From an uncultured Selenomonadales bacterium (GTDB lineage: Bacteria > Bacillota > Negativicutes > Selenomonadales > Selenomonadaceae), in the NCBI GenBank assembly GCA_937901445.1, contig CALDHY010000095.1, forward strand, positions 1 to 52,772: a DNA stretch of 52,772 bases, in the 5' to 3' direction. Made by a program: the position numbers and the translations under genes. The notes below the pieces were generated by a model. That model saw nothing but the letters and a program-made list of their open reading frames with translations, was not told where the DNA came from and did no database searches. This document shows positions 1-8,571 of the stretch, in pieces; position 1 is the first letter of the stretch; every line of letters starts with the position of its first letter.

Positions 1-51
1 GGAGAAAGTTTGCGTCGAGATGAGCTATAGCTATGACGGCAAACTTTCTCC
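1..51. repeat. 13-bp perfect inverted repeat at the window edge
   Basis: GGAGAAAGTTTGC at 1-13 is exactly complementary to GCAAACTTTCTCC at 39-51, with a 25-base loop that itself contains the palindrome AGCTATAGCT. It sits exactly where the kinase reading frame loses family similarity. It could be a real hairpin or an assembly fold-back. Confidence 0.7.
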
Positions 52-601
52 GATGGTCGAGGAAGATGGATATTTCGCGGCGATTATTCCCGCTGCCGAA
101 TTGTTCGGGCGGCGCGTAACCTTTCGTTCCCAAATATTTTGTATCTTCGACTTGCCCCGCTTTAAAAATTCTTGCCGCGTCAAAATCTATCAGCCGAATA
201 TTGCCGCCGCTCTGCAGAATTAAATTTGAAGGCTTAATATCCCTGTGAATAATTCCGAGCCCGTGCAAAAATTTCAAGCCGTCGCACATTTGCAAAAGAA
301 TTTGGCGCGCCTCTGAATCAGTCAAAGTTTTATTTTCGCTCAAAGTTTCGCCCGCTATAAATTCTTCAACAACAACTGTATCCGTTTCAGATTCTGCGCA
401 ATAAAAAATTTTGGCAAGCAGCGGGTGTGAATTTTCTTTCAGCGCGGCGTAGGGTAAACCGCCGGAATTTATAATTTTCATTACAACAGGTTGATTAGTC
501 GATTTATTCAACGCCAACCAAACTTCACTTTTAGAATTTTGTTTGAGCAGACGTATTTTTTCATATCGAAATTTTAAGTACGCCTCAACATTTGCCTTCA
601 A
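1..601 (-). CDS. Serine/threonine protein kinase, N-terminal part (truncated at window edge)
   Basis: Not a closed reading frame; seen by translating the minus strand from a TTG at 601 behind a GAGGTG ribosome site (608-613). About 200 codons. Kinase landmarks run in order: VVMK (ATP-binding Lys, about residue 44), EEFIAGE hinge, HRDIKPSN catalytic loop, IDFDAAR (a DFG variant with Asp in place of Gly) and GYAPPEQFG (APE motif). It would phosphorylate Ser/Thr on a protein target, which is unknown. After the APE motif the expected TDxRSDIYALG segment is not recognisable; instead the frame runs into sequence ending in a 13-bp inverted repeat at 1-51. The gene may be broken, or the edge may be a chimeric join. 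It is divergent from an XRE-type regulator, a plausible functional partner (inference). The kinase call is firm; the integrity of its 3' side is doubtful. Confidence 0.8.
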   Translation of the reverse strand, partial: MKANVEAYLKFRYEKIRLLKQNSKSEVWLALNKSTNQPVVMKIINSGGLPYAALKENSHPLLAKIFYCAESETDTVVVEEFIAGETLSENKTLTDSEARQILLQMCDGLKFLHGLGIIHRDIKPSNLILQSGGNIRLIDFDAARIFKAGQVEDTKYLGTKGYAPPEQFGSGNNRREISIFLDHRRKFAVIAIAHLDANFL

Positions 602-616
602 GTCTATCACCTCAAT

Positions 617-688
617 TTTAGGGATTAGTGGTTAGTGAATAGGGATTAGTAAAAATCCCCCAGCTTTTAGTCCTTAGTCTTTAAATTT
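617..688. repeat. Heptamer-type repeat hairpin H1
   Basis: G-rich units (TTAGGGA, TTAGTGG, TTAGTGA, ATAGGGA) on the plus strand from 617 to 650 are followed by a C-rich return arm (TTTTAGTCC, TTAGTC) at 665-682. The arms are quasi-complementary. It lies between the divergent kinase and XRE-regulator genes and is one of eight heptamer sites in the window. Confidence 0.7.
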
Positions 689-708
689 TAGCAAAGGAGC
701 GTTAAACT

Positions 709-1143
709 TTGCAAAAAGATACTGAACAACTTGAAAATGAACTTGCCGCCGCCAAAAACGTCAAAGATTTTTTGAATAACAATCAAGACAACTTTAAAGA
801 TTTTACGCTTGCCGAATATCTGAATAAATTGCTTGTCGAAAAAAATTTAACAAAATCTGAAATAATAAAAAATTCCCAACTCGATACAACGTACGTTTAC
901 AGAGTTTTTTCCGGCATAACAAAAAAACCTGCGCGACAAAATGTAATTGCCATCGCCTTAGCAATGAAACTTTCGGCAAAGGAAACGAATTATCTTTTGT
1001 ACTACGCAGGCGTTGAAAAATTGTACGTCCGCAACGAATGGGACAGCATTATTTTTTTTGCACTGGAAAATAATTTGAGTGTTGTTGAAACAAATGAACT
1101 TTTGGCGGCGTCAAATGAATTACCGCTTTTGGGCGATATTTAG
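709..1143 (+). CDS. XRE-type helix-turn-helix protein
   Basis: 144 residues, TTG start with AAAGGAGC at 694-701. An N-terminal charged helix (residues 1-40) precedes a Cro/C1-like helix-turn-helix at about residues 42-95: TLAEYLNKLLVEKNLTKSEI, then a turn and a recognition helix with TTYVYRVFSG, followed by conserved VIAIALAMKLSAKETNYLL. It probably binds DNA as a small cytoplasmic regulator. Its start faces the kinase gene across repeat H1, and genes of this sort often accompany small Ser/Thr kinases (inference). Its stop overlaps the convergent mfd stop by 4 bases (1140-1143), so there is no room for a terminator. The target is unknown. Confidence 0.8.
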   Translation: MQKDTEQLENELAAAKNVKDFLNNNQDNFKDFTLAEYLNKLLVEKNLTKSEIIKNSQLDTTYVYRVFSGITKKPARQNVIAIALAMKLSAKETNYLLYYAGVEKLYVRNEWDSIIFFALENNLSVVETNELLAASNELPLLGDI

Positions 1144-4100
1144 CCTTCCAACTTTTTAAGAATCATTAAAGCTGTATCGAGCAGATTTTTTTTAGTTTCA
1201 AGTTTTATAAAGATTGACTTTGATTCATGCGAAAATCTTAAATTATTAGCAAATTTTTTTTGTAAAAAGTTAAAACCGGCGGGCGAAATTTTTACCGTCC
1301 TGCCAAAAATTAATTCAAGCGTCAAGGCGTTCAGTTGCAATGACACCAAGCCAATTTTTTTTGCCGCGCATTTTATCCTGGTAAATTTTAAAAGATTTAC
1401 TACCGGCAGCGTAGGGTCGCCGAATCTGTCAATTAATTCATCCAATAAATCATTTATTTCCGCGTCGTCGCGCAGGACTGCAAGCCGCTGATAAATTTCA
1501 ATTTTATTCATTGAACTTGAAATATATTTATCGTCGATATACGCTTCAACCTGCAACGAAATTGTAGGGTCGGGCGCAACTTCTTCAATCGGTACACGTT
1601 GCAATTTTTTTACGGCTTCATTCAAAAGTTGACAGTACATTTCAAAACCTACGCTTGCAATGTGCCCGTGTTGTTGCGCGCCGAGTAAATTTCCTGCGCC
1701 GCGTATTTCTAAATCACGCATTGCAATTTTAAAACCTGCGCCGAGCTGTGCAAATTCTTTCATTGCATGCAAACGTTTTTCTGCGTTTTCGCTCAAAACT
1801 TTTGAGGCGCGGTGTATGAAATAGGCAAACGCCATTTGATGAGAACGCCCGACGCGCCCGCGCATTTGGTACAACTGCGAAAGTCCGAAATTATCCGCGT
1901 CATAAATCATAATTGTATTTGCGTTTGCAACGTCCAAGCCGTTTTCAATTATCGTTGTGCAAAGTAAAACATTGAACTTGCCCTCGTAAAAATCCATCAT
2001 AATATTTTCAAGCACCGCGTCAGATTGTCGCCCGTGTGCAATTTTAATATTCGCCTCCGGCACCAATTCCTGTAACCGCGTGTACATAAATTCTATTGTT
2101 TCAATTTTGTTGTAGACAAAGTAAACCTGCCCGCCGCGCTTAATTTCCCTGTTAATCGCCTCCGCAATTATGGAGCCTTCATCTTCAATTACGTAAGTTT
2201 GAACGGCGAATCTTTCAGCAGGCGGCGTCGAAATTAAACTCATATCACGCGCACTAACCAACGACATATGCAAAGTACGCGGTATTGGCGTGGCACTCAT
2301 TGCCAAAATATCCACGCCGTCAGAAATTGAACGGATTTTTTCTTTTTGCTTGACGCCGAATCTTTGCTCTTCGTCAATTATTATCAAGCCCAAATCTTTG
2401 AATTCGATTTTTGAATTTAAAATGGCGTGCGTCCCAATTAAAATATCAACTTGCCCTGCGCGAACTTTTTGCATAGTAATTCGTTGTTCCTTAGGCGTGC
2501 GGAAGCGGCACATTACATCTACAACCGGCAAAAATCCTGCAAAACGTTCAGAAAAAGTTTGATAATGTTGCTGCGCCAAAACTGTTGTAGGTACAAGCAA
2601 CGCAACCTGTTTACCGTTCATCGCCGCCTTGTACGCCGCGCGCAATGCAATTTCAGTTTTGCCAAATCCAACATCGCCGCAAATCAGCCTGTCCATTGGG
2701 CGGGAACTTTCCATATCAGCCTTAACATCTTCGACGGCTTGAAGTTGGTCGGGCGTTTCTTCATAGGGGAATTTTTCTTCAAATTCAATTTGCGTCGCGT
2801 CGTCCGGCTCAAAGGCAAATCCTGCCGCCGCTTGCCGCCGCGCGTAAATTTCCAAAAGTTTTTCTGCAATATCTTCAACCGCACTTGCCGCCCTTGACTT
2901 TGCGCGCGCCCATTCGCCGGTACCCAACGTTGAAAGTTTCGGCGTTGCATCATCATCTGAAATATATTTCTGCAGATATTGTACCGCGTCAGTCGGCAAG
3001 TAAAGTTTATCGCCGCCGCCGTATTGAATATGCAAAAAATCCTTGCGGACGCCTTCAAACTCCAAAGTTTCAACGCCCAAATATTTTCCTATACCGTTTG
3101 CCGCGTGTACAACGTAATCGCCAACTTTTATTTCACGGAAATTTTTTATCGTATCGCCCGCGTATTTTGCGGCAACTTTAGTTTTGCGCCGTTCAACTTG
3201 ACTGCCAAAAATATCTTTTTCAGTCAAAACTACAATTTGCGCGGTAGGAAAAATAAAACCTTCAGTAAGCGCGCCCATGTCCAAATTTACGGCGTTAAAT
3301 GAAATTTGATTTTCGCGCAGAATTTCTTTGACTTGATTAAGTCTTTGGTGCGTCGAAAAAGTTATAAAAATTTTCCTGCCCATTTCAATTTGCCGCTTAG
3401 TTTCAGAAATAAAAAATTCCGGTTGATTCTGAAAGGCGGGCGAATTTGTGGCGGTAATTCCGAAAGTGTTTGAAAGTTCAGCCGCGCGAATTTGTTTCAT
3501 CATCAACGAAATATAAACGAGGCAACCTTCACGAGAATTTTTTATAAGCTGTTCAAATGTAAAAATATTTTCCTTAACGGTCGGATCTTCCTTGACAAGA
3601 TTTTCGATTGAGTCTTTGATTCTTGCCGGTTCGTCAAAAATAACCGTGCCTTTTGTACCGGCGCAGGTTGTAAAGGGCTCGGCGTTTTTATTGTTGTCAG
3701 AAAAAATTGGCAAAATGGTCGCCGCGTTGATATTTCTTTCAGAGCGTAAAGTTTCAAAATTAATTTCACGCATTGAATCAACAGTATCATCGTAAAATTC
3801 GACGCGGTAAGGTTTAGGCGCGTTAATTGCAAAAATATCTACAATCCCGCCGCGCACGCTGAATTTTCCTATTGCGTCAATTTCGTCCGTGCGTTCGTAG
3901 CCGAAATTTACAAGTTTTGAAATTAAAATTTCCTGCGAAAAATTTTTGCCGAGTTCAAGCCGAATTTGTAAATTTGAAAAATCTTGTCTTGAAAAATCTT
4001 TTTTGACGGCGGCGGTTGAAGTTGCCAAAATTATAATTGGTTCGCCGCTTGAAACTTTCATTAACAGTTCCAAACGTTGAGCGCGGCGTTCAATACCGCT

Positions 4101-4376
4101 CGTACCTTTGACAGAAAATAAATCCAGTTCCGGCAATTCTTCAATTTCAGTTTCCGGCAAAAGTTGAGTTAAATCTTCCTGCCACGCTGAAATTTTTTCT
4201 CTGTCATTAACGATTATAATTGTAGGACGAGGATTTTTGGCAAACGCCGCCGCAATGGTTACGGCTTTTTGAGTGCCGCTCAATCCGTAAATTAAAAATT
4301 CTTTGTGCCGTGAAAAATTGGAGGCAATATCTTTTACAGTTTCATCTTTGAGAATTGATTCTAAAATTTTATGCAT
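1140..4376 (-). CDS. mfd: Transcription-repair coupling factor Mfd
   Basis: 1,078 residues, normal for the family. Mfd is a dsDNA translocase that removes RNA polymerase stalled at lesions and recruits UvrA. In order: UvrB-like domain (about 1-330); RNA-polymerase-interacting CarD-like domain with VGDYVVHAANGIGKYLG (about 415-480); motor with Walker A GDVGFGKTE, DEEQ in IIIDEEQRFG, motif III SATPIPRTLHM and motif VI QMRGRVGRS; C-terminal TRCF domain. The start is ATG at 4374-4376 with GGAGA just upstream. An 85-base stretch of its own 5' end is duplicated upstream (4435-4527). It converges on the XRE-regulator gene with a 4-base overlap. Confidence 0.97.
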   Translation of the reverse strand: MHKILESILKDETVKDIASNFSRHKEFLIYGLSGTQKAVTIAAAFAKNPRPTIIIVNDREKISAWQEDLTQLLPETEIEELPELDLFSVKGTSGIERRAQRLELLMKVSSGEPIIILATSTAAVKKDFSRQDFSNLQIRLELGKNFSQEILISKLVNFGYERTDEIDAIGKFSVRGGIVDIFAINAPKPYRVEFYDDTVDSMREINFETLRSERNINAATILPIFSDNNKNAEPFTTCAGTKGTVIFDEPARIKDSIENLVKEDPTVKENIFTFEQLIKNSREGCLVYISLMMKQIRAAELSNTFGITATNSPAFQNQPEFFISETKRQIEMGRKIFITFSTHQRLNQVKEILRENQISFNAVNLDMGALTEGFIFPTAQIVVLTEKDIFGSQVERRKTKVAAKYAGDTIKNFREIKVGDYVVHAANGIGKYLGVETLEFEGVRKDFLHIQYGGGDKLYLPTDAVQYLQKYISDDDATPKLSTLGTGEWARAKSRAASAVEDIAEKLLEIYARRQAAAGFAFEPDDATQIEFEEKFPYEETPDQLQAVEDVKADMESSRPMDRLICGDVGFGKTEIALRAAYKAAMNGKQVALLVPTTVLAQQHYQTFSERFAGFLPVVDVMCRFRTPKEQRITMQKVRAGQVDILIGTHAILNSKIEFKDLGLIIIDEEQRFGVKQKEKIRSISDGVDILAMSATPIPRTLHMSLVSARDMSLISTPPAERFAVQTYVIEDEGSIIAEAINREIKRGGQVYFVYNKIETIEFMYTRLQELVPEANIKIAHGRQSDAVLENIMMDFYEGKFNVLLCTTIIENGLDVANANTIMIYDADNFGLSQLYQMRGRVGRSHQMAFAYFIHRASKVLSENAEKRLHAMKEFAQLGAGFKIAMRDLEIRGAGNLLGAQQHGHIASVGFEMYCQLLNEAVKKLQRVPIEEVAPDPTISLQVEAYIDDKYISSSMNKIEIYQRLAVLRDDAEINDLLDELIDRFGDPTLPVVNLLKFTRIKCAAKKIGLVSLQLNALTLELIFGRTVKISPAGFNFLQKKFANNLRFSHESKSIFIKLETKKNLLDTALMILKKLEG

Positions 4377-4743
4377 GGTATCTCCATTCTTTAAAAATAA
4401 ATTTCAAATTTAACGTGCGCAGTTTGTACCAACGTTACAGATTTAAAATTTTTTTGTGCCGTGAAAAATTGGCGGCAATATCTTTTACAGTTTCATCTTT
4501 GAGGATTGATTCTAAAATTTTGTTCATAATTACTCCCGTAAAAAAATTTTTCAAAATAAATTCGTCAATCGAAATGAAAAACCTTTAGCCGTAAAAATTT
4601 TCAAAAAATTTTTAATGTATTTTATCTGAAAGGCAGGAAGATTAAAAAGCGCGGCGAATAGTAATTTTCAGAAAAGGTTTTCAAGCGGTTTAAGCCGCAA
4701 AAACCAAGAGCTAGTAAGTTTTTTTATAAGGAGAGATTTTTAA
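4377..4743. other. Divergent mfd / ptsH intergenic region
   Basis: 367 bases without an intact gene. It holds the decayed mfd 5' copy (4435-4527), an AT-rich stretch, and a short inverted repeat with GCGG/CCGC arms near 4685-4698. The ptsH ribosome site AAGGAGAG is at about 4728-4735. I could not assign a convincing consensus promoter for ptsH here. Confidence 0.6.
4435..4527 (-). pseudogene. Duplicated 5' fragment of mfd (30-codon remnant)
   Basis: Minus-strand frame with ATG at 4525-4527 and TAA at 4435-4437, preceded by a GGGAG ribosome site. It encodes MNKILESILKDETVKDIAAN and continues FSRHKK before leaving the mfd sequence. The intact mfd start is MHKILESILKDETVKDIASN. The similarity at DNA level covers about 85 bases including the start codon. 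It is a partial tandem duplication about 150 bases upstream of the real start. It is probably non-functional, though a translated upstream ORF is possible. Confidence 0.85.
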
Positions 4744-5010
4744 ATGACAGAAAAAACAACCACCATCAAAAACAAAACCGGTATTCACGCACGCCCCGCT
4801 TCTGTTTTCGTACAGACCGCTTCCAAATTTAAATCCAAAGTCCAAATCGCCGCAAAAGGCAAAAAAGTTGACGCAAAATCCATTCTTATGATTATGTCGA
4901 TGGGCTTGAGCAACGGCACCGAAATTACCATTTCCGCAGATGGCGCAGACGAAGCTGACGCTGTAAAAACTTTGGTTGATCTCGTTGACAGCAAATTTGG
5001 CGAAGACTAA
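4744..5010 (+). CDS. ptsH: Phosphocarrier protein HPr
   Basis: 88 residues, the usual HPr length. HPr accepts phosphate from enzyme I and passes it to sugar-specific EII proteins in the cytoplasm. His15 lies in the active-site motif KTGIHARPA. Ser46 lies in AKSILMIMSMG, the site used by HPr kinase in Bacillota for catabolite control, so regulatory phosphorylation is possible. The start ATG follows AAGGAGAG. ptsI is the next gene, 87 bases away, with a terminator-like hairpin between them. Confidence 0.97.
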   Translation: MTEKTTTIKNKTGIHARPASVFVQTASKFKSKVQIAAKGKKVDAKSILMIMSMGLSNGTEITISADGADEADAVKTLVDLVDSKFGED

Positions 5011-5036
5011 GAGTTAAAGTTAGGCGAAAGTTCGTC

Positions 5037-5071
5037 GGAGGAGGAGGTTTTAAAAGCCGCCTCCTTTTTTA
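5037..5071 (+). terminator. Terminator/attenuator between ptsH and ptsI
   Basis: GGAGGAGG (5040-5047) pairs with CCGCCTCC (5057-5064) with one mismatch, a 9-base loop and a run of six T. It would stop part of the transcription after ptsH and let HPr exceed enzyme I (inference). Confidence 0.65.
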
Positions 5072-5097
5072 CTATCAGCACAGAAGGGGAAATTGTA

Positions 5098-6801
5098 ATG
5101 GCAGATAAAGTTAAAGGTAAGGGCGTAATTGCCGGTATAGCCGTAGGTAAAATTTTGCTCGCCGGTCAAAATCTCGACAGCTTCCTTGTAAACTACAAAC
5201 CCGGTAAACTCGACGCCGAAAAGAAAAAAGCAGCGGACGCCTTGATTAGCGTTGCAGAAAATCTTCAAAAGAGTATCAAAGACTTTACCGAAAAAGGCTT
5301 AAAGGAACAAGCCGGTATTCTCGAAGCTCACAGAATGATGGTCGAAGACCCCGCAATGAGCGGCGCAATCGCCGATAAAATCGAAGAAAGCGGCTCCGCA
5401 CCAAAAGCAGTCCTTGACGCTTACGAAGAACAAGCAAAAGTCTTTGAAGAAATGGAAGACGAATACTTCCGCGGGCGTGCTGTCGATATGCGCGACGTCG
5501 GTAAACGTATTGCAAAATTCTTACTCGGTATCAAAGAACCGGAAATTGAAGGCAAAGTTATTGTTGCCGGTAAAGAAATTGAACCTTCAGTTATTGCCGG
5601 ACTTCCAACTGACAAAATCGCAGGCGTTATTCTCGGCGCAGGCTCCACAACCGCTCATGCTGTTATCATTGCAAAAACCCGCGCAATTCCTACAGTTGTT
5701 GGCGTTGGCGATGGTATCGACAGAATGGCTGACGGCGACCCCGTTATTCTCGACGGCGAAACAGGCGAAATTTTAATTCGTCCTACTGACAAAGAACGCA
5801 AGAGCTACGACGAAAAAATTAAAAAACAAGAAGAACTTAAAGTTTACTATGCAAGCCTTAAAACTCTTCCCGCAACAACAAAAGACGGTAAAGAAGTTAT
5901 CCTTGCTGCAAATATCGGCTCCCCTGCTGACGTTGACGCCGCCAATAATTACGGCGCACACGGCGTAGGACTTTTCCGCTCTGAATTTGTTTTCATGGGC
6001 AAATCTGACGTTCCAAAAGAAGAAGACCAATTCAAAGAATATAAAGCAGCTGTTGAAAAATGTAACGGCAATTTGTGCGTAATTCGTACAATGGATATTG
6101 GCGGCGATAAACCGCTCCCCTACATTCAAGTTGACAAGGAAGAAAATCCTTTCTTGGGTTATCGCGCAATTCGTATCAGCTTGCAGCGCAAAGATTTATT
6201 TATGCCGCAATTAAAGGCAATTCTGCGCGCCGGCGTTTTCGGTAAAGCGGCTATTATGTTCCCAATGGTTATCAACGTTAAAGAATTCCTTGACGCTAAA
6301 CAATTTGTTGAAGATGCTAAATTGGAACTTGCACACGAAGGCAAAGACTTTGCACAAGATGTTCAAGTTGGTATTATGGTTGAAACCCCGGCGGCGGCTG
6401 TTATGGCTCCCGTACTTGCAAAATATGTTGACTTCTTCAGCATCGGTACAAATGACCTTGTTCAATATACTTTGGCAGTTGACAGAGGCAACGCGCAAAT
6501 TTCCTACCTTTACAATCATTTCAATCCTGCTGTATTGCGTCTCATTCAGCGTACGATTGAATCAGCTAACAAAGAAGGCAAATGGGCGGGTATGTGCGGC
6601 GAAATGGCGTCCGACCCCAACGCGGCTGTTTTGTTAATGGCTATGGGTATTAAAGAACTTTCAATGAGTGCTCCTTCAATTCCGCGCGTCAAAGAACGTA
6701 TTCGTAATTTCACTTCAGCACAAGCCAAAAAGATTCTTGCTGAAGTTATGAATATGGAAGACGGCGACAAGATTAAAGATTATCTTGCAAATCTCAAGTA
6801 A
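5098..6801 (+). CDS. ptsI: Phosphoenolpyruvate-protein phosphotransferase (enzyme I)
   Basis: 567 residues, typical for enzyme I. It autophosphorylates from PEP and transfers the phosphate to HPr. The N-terminal domain binds HPr; the phosphorylated His is His187 in GSTTAHAVIIAKTRAIPTVVG. The C-terminal PEP-binding barrel shows FRSEFVFMG, RTMDIGGDKPLPY, GYRAIRISL, GTNDLVQYTLAVDRGN and the catalytic-Cys motif GMCGEMASDP. The start ATG follows AGAAGGGG. It shares direction with ptsH and ends at an intrinsic terminator. Confidence 0.97.
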   Translation: MADKVKGKGVIAGIAVGKILLAGQNLDSFLVNYKPGKLDAEKKKAADALISVAENLQKSIKDFTEKGLKEQAGILEAHRMMVEDPAMSGAIADKIEESGSAPKAVLDAYEEQAKVFEEMEDEYFRGRAVDMRDVGKRIAKFLLGIKEPEIEGKVIVAGKEIEPSVIAGLPTDKIAGVILGAGSTTAHAVIIAKTRAIPTVVGVGDGIDRMADGDPVILDGETGEILIRPTDKERKSYDEKIKKQEELKVYYASLKTLPATTKDGKEVILAANIGSPADVDAANNYGAHGVGLFRSEFVFMGKSDVPKEEDQFKEYKAAVEKCNGNLCVIRTMDIGGDKPLPYIQVDKEENPFLGYRAIRISLQRKDLFMPQLKAILRAGVFGKAAIMFPMVINVKEFLDAKQFVEDAKLELAHEGKDFAQDVQVGIMVETPAAAVMAPVLAKYVDFFSIGTNDLVQYTLAVDRGNAQISYLYNHFNPAVLRLIQRTIESANKEGKWAGMCGEMASDPNAAVLLMAMGIKELSMSAPSIPRVKERIRNFTSAQAKKILAEVMNMEDGDKIKDYLANLK

Positions 6802-6829
6802 TTTAAAACTTTTTCGGCAATAAAAAAAG

Positions 6830-6859
6830 TCCGTCACTCAAACGAGCGGCGGATTTTTT
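6830..6859. terminator. Intrinsic terminator after ptsI (bidirectional)
   Basis: TCCGTCACTC (6830-6839) pairs with GAGCGGCGGA (6844-6853) with one mismatch and wobble pairs, loop AAAC, followed by six T and preceded by seven A. It can serve both ptsI and the convergent gene at 6874. Confidence 0.85.
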
Positions 6860-6873
6860 GTTTGCAAAGAAAA

Positions 6874-7473
6874 TTATTTGCCGGGCAATTTGACTTTGAA
6901 AATAGGCATTTCAGACGGTTTAATTTTTGCGTCGTGTTCGTTAAGTTTGCCGCGTGAACGCTGTATAATCCAATCGTTATTTGCCTGTACCCATTTCAAA
7001 ATTTCACGGTAAAATTTGCAGGAAACATCTTTTTCGGCAATTTCGGAAAGTTTAACCGGCTCTCCTACTTCGTAATGATCCAATTCTGTAAAAGTGTGGT
7101 CTAAATCTGCGCGACGCACAATTTGAACAGTACCGTTTGCAAAATTAAATTCAAGATAATCTGCACGCCCTATCAAATTATTGTAGCCGCGCGTAGACTT
7201 CCCGCGCCAGCGTCTTTTTTGTATGACGTCTTCAATTTGAATGTTATCATAAGTAACAATAGTCGGCACTTCCAAAATATTTAAATCTAAAGTACCGTCG
7301 TCGTTAATTCTGTAGCCGCAAACTTGATAGTTAAACCAATAATTGCCGCGCGGCGTGGATTGTATCCATTTATAAACTTCTTCCGGAATTTCAACTTTAG
7401 GCGTGGCGAAAGTCATTGACGATTGAAAAATTAGGACAACCGCCGCCAATATTCCAATTAAAAATTTTTTCAT
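6874..7473 (-). CDS. Secreted protein of unknown function
   Basis: 199 residues from the ATG at 7473, chosen because a GAGGTG site lies just upstream. The reading frame stays open further upstream into metA, but that start lacks support. Residues 1-23 (MKKFLIGILAAVVLIFQSS) form a classic signal peptide with cleavage near TFA. The mature part has no recognised domain: it is polar, rich in Trp/Tyr/Arg, with WIQSTPRGNYWFNYQ near the start and WVQANNDWIIQ near the end, which look like two related segments. It lies 10 bases after metA, so the two are probably co-transcribed. Function unknown; an envelope location is likely. Confidence 0.75.
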   Translation of the reverse strand: MKKFLIGILAAVVLIFQSSMTFATPKVEIPEEVYKWIQSTPRGNYWFNYQVCGYRINDDGTLDLNILEVPTIVTYDNIQIEDVIQKRRWRGKSTRGYNNLIGRADYLEFNFANGTVQIVRRADLDHTFTELDHYEVGEPVKLSEIAEKDVSCKFYREILKWVQANNDWIIQRSRGKLNEHDAKIKPSEMPIFKVKLPGK

Positions 7474-7483
7474 CTGCAACACC

Positions 7484-8401
7484 TCAACCAATAGAATCAA
7501 TTTCATAGGGAGTTTCTTGGTAAACATAATAATTCAGCCAATTTGCAAAAAGCAAGTGCGCCACACTGCGCCACTTTACAACCGGTTCTCGCGCAGGATT
7601 ATTTTCAGGGAAATAATTTTGTGGAATTTTGGGATTAAGTCCGGCGCGTAAATCCCGCTCATATTCATTTTTCAAAGTGTAAGGATCGTATTCGGCATGA
7701 CCTGTTATAAAAAATTGCCGCCGCTCCAAATTGGCAACGATATAAACGCCGACTTCATCTGACATTGCCAAAACTTTCAGCGCGGGAACTTTTTCAATAT
7801 CTTCAAGGCGTTCTTCAGTGTTTCTGGAATGCGGCACAAAAAATTCATCGTCAAAGCCGCGAAAAAGTTTTTCGTACTTAACGCAAAGTTTGTGCTTGTA
7901 GACGCCGGAAATTTTTTCGTCAAGAATATATTTCGGCACGCCGTAATGATAATACAAGCCGGCTTGCGCGCCCCAACAAATATGAAACGTTGAGTAAACG
8001 TGCGTCTTGCTCCATTCCATAATTTCAACAAGCTCCGACCAATATGCAACTTCTTCAAAATCCATAAATTCAACCGGCGCGCCCGTGATTATGAAGCCGT
8101 CGTACTTTTTATTTTTAACGTCTTTGAACGTGCCGTAAAATTCGGTTAAATAATCTTTTGAAGTGTGTGAAGGCGTGTAGCTTGCAGTATAAATAAAATC
8201 AACTTCAACCTGCAGCGGCGTATTTCCCAAAAGTCTTAAAAGCTGTGTTTCTGTTACAGATTTTACCGGCATAAGATTTAAAATTAAAATTTTCAGCGGG
8301 CGAATATCCTGCGCGTAAGCTCGCGCCGCGTTCATTACAAAAATATTTTCGTGTTCAAGAATATTTGCGGCGGGCAAGTTATTTGGTATTTTTATTGGCA
8401 A
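7484..8401 (-). CDS. metA: Homoserine O-acyltransferase (probably acetyltransferase)
   Basis: MetA family: acylates homoserine as the first committed step of methionine synthesis. The TTG at 8399-8401 is the likely start. It gives [15 protein letters not shown], aligned with the E. coli N-terminus, and sits 9 bases after GAAGGG; the ATG at 8410 directly abuts that ribosome site. With this start the catalytic residues fall at the family positions Cys142 (FHICWGAQA), His235 and Glu237 (ITGHAEYD). Residue 111 is Glu (TGAPVEF); in this family Glu111 goes with acetyl-CoA and Gly111 with succinyl-CoA use, so acetyl transfer is predicted. 305 residues, normal length. Confidence 0.93.
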   Translation of the reverse strand: MPIKIPNNLPAANILEHENIFVMNAARAYAQDIRPLKILILNLMPVKSVTETQLLRLLGNTPLQVEVDFIYTASYTPSHTSKDYLTEFYGTFKDVKNKKYDGFIITGAPVEFMDFEEVAYWSELVEIMEWSKTHVYSTFHICWGAQAGLYYHYGVPKYILDEKISGVYKHKLCVKYEKLFRGFDDEFFVPHSRNTEERLEDIEKVPALKVLAMSDEVGVYIVANLERRQFFITGHAEYDPYTLKNEYERDLRAGLNPKIPQNYFPENNPAREPVVKWRSVAHLLFANWLNYYVYQETPYEIDSIG

Positions 8402-8497
8402 AATTATCATCCCTTCAGAATTTTTTTTTAATATTCTGCGCGGTGTAAAAATAATCCTTTTTTAAGTATCGATATAGAAATTTTACAAAAAGATTTA

Positions 8498-8526
8498 TTG
8501 ACAGGGCGGCTTGCAAATTTTATAAT
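8498..8526 (+). promoter_or_regulatory. Consensus sigma-70-type promoter
   Basis: Perfect TTGACA at 8498-8503 and perfect TATAAT at 8521-8526 with a 17-base spacer, about 45 bases before the carboxyltransferase start. Predicts strong constitutive expression. Confidence 0.9.
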
Positions 8527-8571
8527 TTGTGAAAAGAATTTTCGTACAATTTATTTAAGGAGAGTGTTAGA

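Noticed and set aside
20..223. Plus-strand ORF over the kinase 3' part
   Set aside because: It lies antisense to recognisable kinase motifs, has no ribosome site, and matches nothing I know; treated as a shadow, although its first part may come from the doubtful edge sequence.
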